The position numbers and the translations under genes were made by a program. Positions 49,901 through 62,900 of a stretch of DNA of 64,000 nucleotides are shown here, in pieces (within the stretch, counting starts at the first letter, position 1; each line of letters starts with the position of its first letter). The stretch is taken from positions 7,441,575-7,505,574 of the forward strand of contig CM029122.1 of assembly GCA_016859345.1 (NCBI GenBank), read 5' to 3'. Source of the stretch: Istiophorus platypterus (taxonomy: Eukaryota > Chordata > Actinopteri > Istiophoriformes > Istiophoridae). The notes beneath the pieces were generated by a model, which had not been told where the DNA came from, made no database searches, and saw nothing but the letters and a program-made list of their open reading frames with translations.

Positions 49901-52900
49901 AATTATTAACCTGCACTGTCATTTTTCATCTCAGGAGTAGGATTGCACTGTGAGAGTTTTTGCCAGTGGACGCTGGATTTTTTGAGGTTACTATACAGTG
50001 TTAGTACAAGTCTATGCTGAAAATCCAGATATTCACAGTCAGTAAAATGATGGAAAGTCTGTGATTCTCATTTACACCTGGATCTGTTCACAGTCTTAGT
50101 TATTGAGCAGCTCAACTGCAGCTGTTGGTTGATGTATCTCACTAATCATGTTATACTACTTAGTAGTATTTTATTTTACTGTCTTTTGTACCCATTTCTT
50201 TCTTATACGTTTGTCTCTTTATTGTGTACACCCTAGTACTGAAGGAGCACAATTTCTCTCCCCTGCTCAGTCCTGCATATGGAGAGAAATTCTCCCTCAA
50301 CCTATGAGGATTGGCTGAGGAAACACACCTTCCTGCCCTTTCTGTCAATCAAACTTTTTTCCTCCTAACTGAACTGATATCCAGCTGGTTTAAGCTCCTG
50401 AGTGATCCTTCATCGTGTTGCCTCCGCCCCAACAAACTCCTTCACATTAGGAAAGTAAAGATGACAAATAATTGAGACTTTTAAGTAACTTTCTTCTCTA
50501 ACCTGCAAAGCGTTTTCTCTCCATTTTTTTTCCTGCCTCCCATCTCCTCTCTGCCGTAGGACAGTGCGGAGTATCCTCTCACACAGCCCGGCCCGTACGG
50601 TCGCTGGTTCCACTCCGAGTTCTGTGACTTTGTGTCGGTACTGGTGGCTCAGTGTCAGCACAGTGTCATCTTTGACAGTTACCTGATGAACACGCTGATC
50701 TCACTGCTCACGGAGCTGTCGGACTCCTACGTTCGAGCCTTCAGACACACCTGCACGCTAGCAGGTAAGGAATAGAAAACACACACATATACCCACGCAT
50801 ACAAATTATTTTAAATAAAACTAATCAGTACTCTGTGGTGTTTTTTTTTGGTACGGACATCTCTGATAAGCGGTGAAGCTGCTGAGCTCTCTGGTGGCTG
50901 TGGCTCTGAGCCTGAGTGTTGGGATTGAAAACAGCCAGAAACTGTACAAGGTGCAGAAGACAAAGACCACGAGACAGAAAAGCACACTGCAGTTGGAAAG
51001 AATACAGAAGAAGATCACAGAGGTAAGATGCATCACTGTGTACCTGTCTGCGCAGAAGGGAATTTGAAAGATTATGTCTGTGCTCTGTGTGACTACATCA
51101 AATCTTACTCACTGTGTGGCTTTTGACTGCTGCTACTCACGCTCCTCCAGCTGCAGGAGAAGAGGGTGGAAATAGAGAGCATGATGGACATCATCTTCAA
51201 AGGAGTTTTTCTCAAGAGATATCGGTAAAATAACCTCATTGTTTCTCTGACACCGTTGGTTTCAGCTTTTAATGTGTTTAATTACAGTGTTATTTAATTC
51301 AATTAGACATTAACGTGTGTGTGCGTGTGTGTTTGTGTTTATGTCTGTGCAGGGATGTGCTTCCAGAAATCCGCTCCATCTGCATGGAGGAATTGGGTTT
51401 GTGGATGAAGCTCTACAGTTCTACGTTTCTCAGTGATAGCTACCTCAAATACATGGGCTGGATGATGCACGACAAAGTAAATACCAGTAAAGCCAGACCA
51501 CACAGTGTGACAAAATGTGATGAAACACAAAAATAATATTTTCTTTGAATGCTGAAGCTGACTTTCATCCATTGTCATGAAACTCAGCTAGAATTGTTTT
51601 ACATCAGGCCTCTGGTGTCAAGTTTTGAACAAGCTATTTACTGTGTCTGTTTACTGATGTGCATATTGTCTTTCAGGTACCAGATGTGCGTCTCAAGTGT
51701 GTGTTAGCTTTGCAGGGTTTGTACGGAGATCCTCTGCTTCTCCCTAAATTAGACCTCTTCACCAGCCGCTTCAAGGTAAACAAACATGCCTAAAGTTGCA
51801 TCGTAGGAGTTTGGCCACTAGGAGGCAGGAAAACATTAAAAAAAAAAAACCCAAGCAGACAGACACACAGATATCAAATTGGATATTCACTGATCTGAGA
51901 CATGTGTTTTCATCTCCAGAAACTCCTGATAAAAAAAATCTGCCTCTTTAAATTAAATGCTGGGCATCATTCATGTTTCTTAACTTGGTCTTCAGCTGCT
52001 GGGAAAGGGTTTGATGAAAGCAGTGAGACTGAACCTTACAGGCCATAAAACCAAAACAAAGAAATAAAAGAAGCTAAAAAGCTCAGTAGTGCTGCAGAAT
52101 CGAGGTAATAGTCTGTGTTTTTTGACACCACAAACAACACATGTAACCCTTTGAAATTATGCAGGGTTGAATACTACTGTTGGCTATCATCCAAAATATT
52201 GATTAATGCAGGCGGTGTTAAACAGAGATGCTCTTTCTCAGTGCTCATGCATGATGTTTGCTGTTTGTGCTCCAGGACCGGATGATCTCCATGACCCTGG
52301 ATAAGGACAGTGAAGTGGCAGTGCAGACCATGAAACTGCTGGTTCTCATCTCCAAGTTAGTCACCAGCATCTTTGTTGTTCTCTCCCTTTTCCATCCATC
52401 CCTAATGTTTTTTCTAAGTAATGACATAACTTGTAACAATCTGCAGAACATCTGATGACACCCTCAGTCCTGAGGACTACAAGCATCTGCTCCAGTTTGT
52501 TTACACTTCCCAGCGACCTCTTGCAGCCACCGCAGGGGAGCTGCTCTTCTCAAAGTATGTTGACCTCAATCACTTGAAAAACCAGACAGGTAGACAAACA
52601 AACAAACAAACAGCTAATATGTGTGTATCTGGATATTGTTGGTCTCTTTCAGGCTTCTCAACACTGTAACTCCTGCATCTGATACTCAGGATGAAATAAA
52701 TGAGGAGGAGGCACATAAACAACAAACCTCCACCAGACTGAAGGCTCTGCTGCAATTCCACCAGGAGACTGAGGTCAAACGTGCCGTCCCTTTCAGTTCA
52801 ACTCACTTGAACTGAAACTAACCACTTGGAAATACTTTTGTCAAGGGGGTGCTCAGTATTTGTTCATATCATGCTGCTGTATGTGTTTTCGGAAACCAAC

Positions 52901-52938
52901 GCGTGTATGTGTGTGTGCGTGTGTGTGTGTGTGTACAC

Positions 52939-52977
<39 letters not shown>

Positions 52978-53960
52978 TGCAGCTGCACAAACATGTAGTG
53001 TACCTGGTAGACAGTCTGTGGGACTGCGGTGGAGCTCTGCTGAAAGACTGGGCCACGCTCACGTCCATACTGCTACAGGACCCTTCCTCACACAGTCCAG
53101 GTAAGAAAACTTGTTTGTGTGTGAGTGTGAATGTGAGTGTGAATGTGAGTGTGAATGTGAGTGTGAATGTGAGTGTGAATGTGAGTGTGTGTGTGTGTGT
53201 TTGTGTGTGTGTGAGGGTTGGTGGTAGAGCAGGTAGGAAGGCAGTGAAAGGTCCTTATAAACTTAAGTCAACCAAAGGATTTGTGTGACAAATCACTTTG
53301 CTGGTTTGACTAAAATTTTTTCCCCATATTATGGATTAACACGATCTTCTGGATTGATTTTTTTAAAAACCTGATGACTAAAGCTTTTTGTCCATTTTAT
53401 AAGGATGCACCAGATGTGCAGAACAACCACAGCTTTGTCATCCTACACTCTGCAGTCTATAATAATTAGTAAGATCGGTTATACAGGAATGTCATCATCT
53501 AAACACTGATGTTTTTAAGCATCTAAAAGCCAAAAACAACTGTGTTTTGCAGCAGAACTGCTCCCATGAAGATGTGTTCTGTGAATAGACTAATAAGTAA
53601 AAGCTTCCCAAAAATTTTCATAAGAATATTCAGTATTTGTCGTTTTTTCTCCATATTAGTTTAAGAGGACCAATAAGCCAAAACTGCATAATTTATTGGA
53701 TGTCGGGCCTGGGCTGTCTTTTATTACTCTGTTATAGCTAGAAGTCTTTTGTATTGTTTAATATTGTTTATTATTAATGATGGGTGAATCTGTATCATAT
53801 CAAGTCAGTTTGTCACAGCCTCCGTTGGCCTCCTATGCTAAGTTTGTTTCAGCCATAACAAACCACCAGTAGATACTGTTTTTATCCAAATGCATCACAA
53901 TTTCTTGGATGAATTAGCTCAAATCTACAACAGTCATCATCTTGTGTATGTGTGTGCGTG

Positions 53961-54035
<75 letters not shown>

Positions 54036-57000
54036 TTGTAGGTCTTACACTGGCAGAACAAGCAGTTCTCATAGAGATTCTGGTGGCGTCGGTGCGTCAG
54101 GCCTCAGAGGGGCCAGCCCTGGCTGGGAGGGTTGGAGCCAAGAAGGTCAGAGGGGAAAAATTAGTCCAAATTTGAAACAATTCTGGTAAACCTTAGTTAC
54201 TGATAAAATAAATAAGGCATCTCCTTAAGTGTTTTGCAAAAGAAAGCTTGGATCCAGCAACTCTGCGATTATGTTTTTCTTCATTTTATACTCTGGACAA
54301 AGGCATCTGCCAAATGAAAATTTACCGTGGAATTTAACATTGCAGGTAATGAGCGCCAGAGAAAAGAAAATTCAGATTGATGACTGTACACAGCTCACTG
54401 AACATCTCCTCGTTATGCTTCCAAAGTTACTGTCCAAGGTATAATTTAATTTTTGTATGGAGAGATCTCAGATCTCTGTTGAGAAGAGTCAGGTGGTCTG
54501 CATTACAGTCCCTAAACATTTCTGTTCTTTGATGTTGTGTGTGCAGTTTTCAAGTAGCCAGGACATCGTTGCCTCCCTGATGAGGATTCCTCAGTATTTC
54601 CTCCTCGAGTGCCCGGAGGCTGAAAACACAGAGGTCTGCACCCCAGCAAATGAGATTACACAAACAATAACATGAAAAAAGTGTGAGACTAAAGCATTGG
54701 AGCCATGAAATCAAACTTAAATGTGTTTTTAAAAAAATTCAGAATAAATTGCTGAGCCACTATTATTGATTACATCACTTAGACTGAATGGTTCATTGTA
54801 GCTGTATTGAGAAAATAGAGGTAATAGTGAGAACATTTCTTTGCACTTGTAGTTAAGTATTTATGGGCAAAACTTTAATGGTGAAATTATATTAATTTTA
54901 GTTGAAATCACAAACTTGGGCAGAGAGAGTATCCAAGCCTCTCTGACTAGGGCAATTATTTTATTGTTTTATTGTTGACTTACGTACTGATAATTTTTTT
55001 ATGTGATTATTCATTATGTAGTCTATAAAATGTCAAAACTATGACAAATACTAAATGACCAAATGTGATGTCTTGAAGTTGTTTATATTGTTAAAGCCAA
55101 CAACAAAAACATTTGAAAACAAGTTGTGAAATGAAAGAGAGAGAGGCAGAGAAATGGTCCCATCTGAGCATCTTTTGTATTTTAGACACATTACTCAAAA
55201 TGATTAATCAGTGATCAAAGTGGCCATTGATTGATTATCTGTTAACAGTCAACAAATTGTGAGAGTAAGGGGTTCTGTCCTCGTCCTCTCCCCTCAGGCA
55301 GTGTCCAGTCTGATGGCAGAGATGGGCGTGGTTTTGGACCTCCACTCGGGCCCCGCTGTCCTTGAGGTGGCGGCCCGCACATATCTCAGTCTGTGTGGGG
55401 GGGGGACGTCCTGGTGCTCCACGGCCCGGGCTGCCAGAGACTCTCTGGTCCAGAACTGGGTGGACCAGCTGACAGTCCTGCTGGAGGACTCCCTCAAAGT
55501 GAAGTGCACTTTTTCACTGCAGGGCCAGATTTGTGTTTTTAGGACTAGTGGGTTCATTTTCTTGGTTGTTTATTTGAGAAAATGAAACATTCAAGTCTGT
55601 TATAATCATATTCACTTGTCCAGGGAAATGAATCTTAAACACTACATATACTGTATTTACAAATGAGCCCAATAACATAGTGTTTCCCCTCAAGGACCCT
55701 CAAGGCAAATACTTCTGTTGTACAAAATAATGTATATTTTTCTGATTTTTGTTGACATTTAGCTTTTTTTTTTTTTTTTTTTTACCTTTTTACTTGTAAA
55801 ATACTGGATACTACTGGAAACTACTGGATATCTCTCCAGGCCTCACAACCTTTAAATGAAACAGTTTGTGAAGGAAAATCACTCTTTGGTTTAACTGCTC
55901 ACAGTTCATCCAAGATCACAGAAGTCACAGGCTGTGATAGTTGTTACTCACTGGTACACAGGCAACAGCCAAGCACCCGTGTGGGCAAAGAATAAGGACG
56001 ACTTACTTGTTCTTGTCTGTTTGTTGTAGGGTGAGTGTTTCTCCGCTGATGAGGAGAAAGCTGGAGATATTTTAGCCACACTGAGGAAACTCAGAGCTTT
56101 CCACAAGTAAGATTTGAGATTTCTCCACAATGACTTTTTCTTTCTGAGCCTCCAACATTGTGCCAGCGATGTGTATTGATGTGCTTTGTCTGTTTCGCTC
56201 CGTGTTGCCGCAGCTGTCACGACCTCTCTCATTGGAATCTGTTTGAGCTGCTCGCCCCTCTCCTGTCGGCGGAGGGCGGCCAGGGTGGAGCGCCGCCTGA
56301 GGTACCGCCACTTCCCTCTGAGACATCACATGTAGCCAATGATAATATAACTCAACACTGCACAAGTGTTTTGATCTTATTTATCCATTCTCTTTATGTC
56401 GTAATTGTTCTCAGCCTCTGTCTCTTCTGTTCCCTTTTGTCCGAAAGGTGCTGCTGGAAGTTCTGCAGTGTCTGTGTTACTTCATGCTCTGGTCCCTCAA
56501 CATGAGTCATGATACCCTAACCTCCAGAGTGAGTTACATCTGCTCTTAACTGGAGAATAAATGTTGAGTATAATGGAGAATAGATGTGGTGTATAAAGGT
56601 ATAAAATATTGATAAATAATTTCACATTAATGGAAAATCATCATATTCAGTATATTCCTAAAATCATTATTTAGACCTTTCATTTATTTGATCAGGAAAC
56701 CTCATTGAGATAAAGATCTCTTTTGCAAGAGAGACCAGAGTACAGTAGATAAAAAGAAAAGCAAAGATAACCTGACAAATATACATAAATTACATACATA
56801 CCTATATACATATCATATGTTCAGTACATTTGTTCACATTAAGAAGTTTTTGCAAACCTTTAGTCATGAAGATGATCAAGTGAAATTAAAACAAATCTCC
56901 TCAAAGCAGTTTACCCTTGTGAGACAGATTAAATGTAATGAATACAACCACCAGGTAAAACTGCGATATTTCGGCAAACAATAAATGTCTTATTAATGAT

Positions 57001-59809
57001 TTAAGGGAAAACAACTTTTTTTTCCTTAGGAGTTCCTGAAATGAAATGAGAAATATTGTCATTAAAACAAAAATTAAAGTTAAAAATTAATTTTCTTCTC
57101 ATTTTCCTCTCATTTATCCTATCAGTCATGATGAGTTTAAAATGATCAGCAGTCCCAGCCCATTAGGTTACTGCAAGAGCAGGGCTAAGTTTAAAGCCTC
57201 ATGGAAAAACGATCACGAGTGCAGAAGCTGACATTTACAAGCTTCAGCATCCGGACAACGGATGAAAAAAAAGAAAGAGAGAAAGTTAAGTGAACAACAA
57301 GAAGGGCGACGCAGAGGACACAAAAGCAGGTGAAGAAGAGAGGGGGAGTATGACTAATGAAAAAGAGAATATAACATGTTATAGTATGGAAAATCAGGCA
57401 ACAGGGAGAATTTCTAAGCTTGACTAATTCTGAAGAGTGACAAAATCCTTTTCAATACCTTCTGCACAATTTTAATTTTTCAGTTCCCTTTTTGAAAGCT
57501 TGTCTGTTAACAAAATTTATGTATTCGTGGGCAAAATGCTTCCCTATTTGCCACTCATCAGTGTGCTGCTTTCTTAGGCTGTGTGTGTTTGTATTGTAGG
57601 AGAAGGCTGTGGCCCAGAGACTCCAGCTGCGTCTCTTCTGTGAGAGGAGCCATCGCTGTCTCTCCCACTCTGACCACGGTGTTCGGCAACAGGTGGGCAG
57701 CTGGTGTTTGGTTCGTGGGCAGTAATGTCGCCGTTGACTCTCTCTCGTGACTTTCTCTGAGCTCCTCTCATTTTTTTTTTGTTTTTTGTTTTTTTATCTG
57801 TTTCAGGCTTTTCTTGGCGTGTGTGATGTCCTGACGGCTCATTCCTACCAGCTCAATGTGTGGGATCCCACTTCTTGTGGTCCGCTGCTCTACACGCCCA
57901 GTCCCAAACTGCAGAGGGCACTGTTGACCTTTGTATGCGTGCATGTCTTCGTTGGCCCGGAGTGTGACAGCCAGAGCAGGGGTGAGGCCTCAGTCTGTTT
58001 ACTTCACTTTGAAGTTTCACCTTCACAGTGCAGGATGATGCATCTACAGATGTGCGTGTTTTGTTTTCACATTCATCTGCTGAGGGAGGAAAGATCCTGT
58101 GTCATCACAACTAGTTTGGTACAATAGGCAACTTAAACAAGTGTGATGTGTAAACTTGAAACCTCCAAAGCAAAAAACACTGAGAAAGGACATTTCATTT
58201 AGGTATGAGAGATCTTATATCAACTAGTTAAACTTCTGAAATGAACAAAATGTTTTCATATTCAGAGATTTTTGTTTTTTTCAGTGATGGAGAGGGAGCA
58301 GATGTAGCAGTAACACATTATGACTTTACAGGTCCAGCATGTTCCAGCTAATTTCCTGGAAATTTTTGGTATTAAGATATAATTTACTAGGGTATTTCCA
58401 AGAAAGGCCTTTGCAGTTTGGTTACAATTATGAGGGAAATGTAGAAATTGTTAGTTGCCACAGTTATTAAGTACGATATTTTCATTAGTTCAAATTTTAA
58501 AGAAAGAAATTGCAAAAACCTGGAAATGAATTGGTCGGTAAATCAAGAGTAGTTCATGACATAAAGTGGATCAGTGTAGCACATTTTTCCATTACATTAA
58601 GAGTTTTTGTTTGTCCTATTTTGAAACTCTGATTTACGTTGATATCTGTTTAAGAACCACTCTTCACTCAATTTCTACATAATTTCCTATTTTCATTCTT
58701 AAAAACAGAATAGAACAAACAGGTTCCTTTATGATTCTGGAAACAATTTCTCCACTTTCTCCATTTTCCTCATAATATAGGAACCAAATTGTATTAGTTT
58801 TTTTAGGAAATAGCCCACTAAGTAACAGCTAAATACCAGATGATTATTAGAAAAGTATTAGGAAAGTTTCAATACATATGGAACCCATGAAATAAAGTGT
58901 TACCGATGTAGCTTTATGAATTTTTAACAAATGTTATTGAACTCTATTTGTGCACATAAATTTTACACTGATGCATGGATGCATAAGCAGCATTTTACAG
59001 CCGTAGCTGCTCGAGGTGGAGCTTGTTGTAACTAAAGCTAAACTATAGAAATTAGCTAATTTATTCGGGTGGTTTCCTGCTCCTCCAAAGGGAAATAAGA
59101 TAAATCTGAGGCATTTTAAAAGGATTGATGGGCGAGGAAAGGAAAGAAAAGAAAACAAAGTTCTGATACACAAATGTGTATTCATGCTATAAACTATTCT
59201 CTAATCTTTAATTTGACCTCAGCTGGGCCTCAAACAGTTTTTTAAGTGATGCCATCTGAGAATTTAAGAGAAGAAATGTCTCCCGTGGTAACAACAGCTC
59301 GGTAAGCATGAAAAACTTTTTGCCCCCATTTTTTTTTTTTTTTTTTTTTTTCTGTAAAAAACCTCAAAACAAAAAAAAAAAAAAAGCTAATTTTATTTTT
59401 TATATATAATCTTATCATATTATGTATCAAATAAAATCTGAAAAAAAAAAAAAAAAAATAGCTTTTAAATAAATGTAAAAAGTAAAAAAAAAGTAGTATA
59501 GTAGTAGTAAATTAGAAACTGTAATCTTTAAATTTGACTCAGCTGGGGCCTCAAACAGTTTTTTTAGATGATGCCATCTGAGATAAGAAGAAAGAAATCC
59601 GTGGTAACAGCTGTAGACAGAGAAATGAAACTTGCCAAGTGCCCCAATTTTTTTTTTTTTTTTTTTTTTTAAAGCCTCAAAAGCCTCAAAAAAAAAAAAA
59701 AAAGTAGTGTATTTTATTTAATCTTATCATAGGGGGTTTATCATAAAAAATAAAAATTCTTAATCTGAAAATAAAACAGCTTTTAAAATAAATTAAATAA
59801 AGTAAAAAA

Positions 59810-59901
<92 letters not shown>

Positions 59902-62900
59902 TTATAAAAAAAGAGTTCAGTTTTTCCTTCTAACATCATCACGTGTTATGCATCTGAAAAACTACACCCGCAAAGTGAGGATACTTTTGAGTTTCGTTTT
60001 TACCATCCTGTTTGCACTTGGACTGCTTCAGAAAAACTCCCCTGCACAGCAGAGCCGGCAAACTGTTCTGGGAAACGCGTCCGCCTGCATATTTTGTGAC
60101 GTTGGCCTCCTCACGCAGCTGCTGCCTGGGCAGCATTGGGGTCTCGCCCGGGAGAAAACGTGTTTGCGGTGTTGCACAGTAGATGGCACTCTTCCTCTCT
60201 GCCCGGAAGCGGCATCCTCTTTCTCAGGCCTTTGGTGCTCTGAGCGAAGCGCTGGCTCAGAGTAGCAGCTCGCCACGATAAAAACATGCAGATATTAAAT
60301 GCACGGCCACACGTTTGGCTTAATAACTCACTGCAGAGCTGCCTGCTGACTGTAAATGGGGCCTGATTTCCAACCTGACCCGACAACTGACCCTCAATTA
60401 CAAAGGAAACCCTGTTAATACCTTCAGAGTGAAACAGGGTTGACTAATTTGTATAAAAGGATGCTAGACTTTGTTATGCAAAGTGATGCAGCTTGTAAAG
60501 CTTGTAAATTGATGACTGCTGTGTGCTCCTGTCTGATCTAAAATGAGAAAAACAAGATTGACATGGTGCTGATACATTTTTTTGGGGGGAGTTTCTCTTT
60601 GCAAAGTCCTGCAGGTAAACTTGTGAATTCATTCGCGGCTGACTATAACTAAAACCTTTTATTGTCTTTACAATGGCTTCTTCTTTCAAAAAACATATTG
60701 CAGCCAAATACGACAGAGTCGAGAGAAGTCAATAACTGTTCTGGTGGGAATCCCTTAAATGTTCAACCAAATACAATACAGGATTATTGGCTTTTGAACA
60801 TGTAATAAAAAGCTATAGTTTTATTGGATTTGCCTGATAATGGTTTTGGTATATAGACAGTGTTTTCTATTAGCTGCTGGATCAGAGATCACTTTGAGGG
60901 CAAGGGCACTGAGTTAAATCATAAAATCAGGGCAATCTCTTTCCGTGAGAAAATCCCATTAACTCTGGCTCACCTCCGAGGCTGTTTTATTAGCCTTGTG
61001 AAAGATTGAAGCCACATGGTGTCACAACCATAACTCTAGTCTTATGTTATCTTTGATTTCCACCTGCTAAAGCCATTGTCCTGAAACTAACTAGAACAAT
61101 CTTTACCCCCTGCGCTTTGTTCTTTTCTCTGTTATATGATTTCTCATGATTAATCACACTTCTTGCTTCAACACCCCCCCACCCCTCTTCCCCTGCTCTC
61201 GCCCGCGCCCAACTCCGCGTCCAACCACACCCTTCAACCCCCTCAGCTGGTGAAAGCTCTGAAGTGGAGAAGCTGGAGGACCTTCACAAACGCAGAAATC
61301 TGCTCGCAGCCTTCTGCAAACTGATAGTTCACGGGGTGCTGGAGATGAGCGTGTCAGCCGAGGTCTTGATGTACTACATGAAGGTAAAGGGTAACTCCTT
61401 AAAGGAACAGTTCAACATTTTGAAGCTACAAACTTGCAGCTGGTTGGATAGCTGAGCAAAAAGACCAGAAACAAGGGGAAACAGCTAGCATGGTTCTGTC
61501 CAAAGGTAACAGAATCAGCCCACCGGCACCTCTGTCTGTGTCTGCTGGGCACCAGCAGCCAATAAACCGATTGCACAGATTCTGTGTCTGCAAGTATCTA
61601 ATCTTTTCAATGTCTCTGTTTTGCAGTCATCCCCTGTCTGTTTACGGTAAAGCTCCAAATTAACTTGTAACTCATTTAATATGAACTGAAAACCAAAATG
61701 TAAAAATGACAGGCTGTCCTATTAAGTCACTGCATCCGACCAAGAAATAGTCCGGCAAACAACTTCCCATAAAACCACAAATTTATTTGTTTACAGTCTT
61801 GGTTTTGTATGGATTAAACAAACATGATGCATAGTGTTGTTTTGTGAGTTTAGAAGTGCTGGTAGGTGGATTTTGTTACCTTTGGACAGAGCTGGGCTAG
61901 CTAGCTTTCACCCTGTTTCCTTCCTGTATGCTAAGCTAAGCTAATTGGCTGCTCGCTCCAGCTAGACCCAGTTCGTGTCTCTTGTGAGTTGCCATTACAT
62001 TCCAGCACTAAGCATTCGATTCTCTGGAAAATAATTACACACACGGCTCTTTGGAAAATCCAGGACATTAAGCAACACTTATCTTGTTGTTCTGGAGGTA
62101 TTTCCAGACTCTTTGAAGACTTTTCTCACCAAAGGATTTTTTAAACATTGTTCCCAAAATTTCATGTTTTTTTTCCTAATACAATAAATATGGTAGCCGG
62201 TAATTACCAGTCTCCTTGCTCAATTTGATCAACTCGGATAAACATTAAAACTTTCATTATCAGTTAGATTTGTATTTATTGACTTTTCTTCCTAATATAT
62301 TTTATTTTCATACAAAAACGCACTATTATTTTATTACATTTACAAAAAGATCAATATTAGAATTCTACCTGGATTAGGAAATAAAACTGCAATTCGAGAA
62401 ATATTTTTAGCCTGCAGGAGATGGAGTTTTTTTTTTTTTTTTCATTTTTAAAAATACCATCTGAACGATGGTAAGTTTCATTAAACAACCTTGGTTTTTC
62501 ACATATTACTGGATAATTATTTTTGTAGGAAAAACGGATGCTTAGAGCTGAGGCATGAACTCAGCGGTAATCTGTGGCTAACTCCAGCTACATATTTAAA
62601 AGACAGACAGGTCGGTTAAATATATGTAGCATGGATCTTTTCATATGCCTCTTTGCGGGAAAGTGAACTAGCTCATTCCCCAAAATGTCAAATAACTCCT
62701 TTATTGCTAGTATGTAAAAGACATCTCTCAAATATTATTTGCTCCCTCTTTTTCCCCCAGTATTATAACGACTTTGGAGACATCATTAAGGAAACGATGT
62801 ATAGGACCCGACAGATAGATAAGATCGAGAGTGCTCGCACACTGGTGCTCTGTTTGCAGCAGGTAAAGTCGCTCCACACTTATCTGAAAGAATAAGCTTC

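Larger units (their letters stand above)
57982..61246 (+). other. Largest stag3 intron, 3.3 kb
   Basis: Holds the duplicated A/T-rich segment and (TA)n tract at 59200-59898. The rest (58000-59190 and 59900-61200) is AT-rich without a gene. A GC-richer patch at 60030-60280 has CpGs but no exon that fits the STAG protein. Confidence 0.6.

Noticed and set aside
52853..54189. Open frames with Val-Cys or His-Thr repeats around 26.5, 33.3, 34.1, 46.2, 52.9 and 53.9 kb
   Set aside because: Translations of (GT)n microsatellites in introns; only the parts overlapping the stag3 exons are coding.
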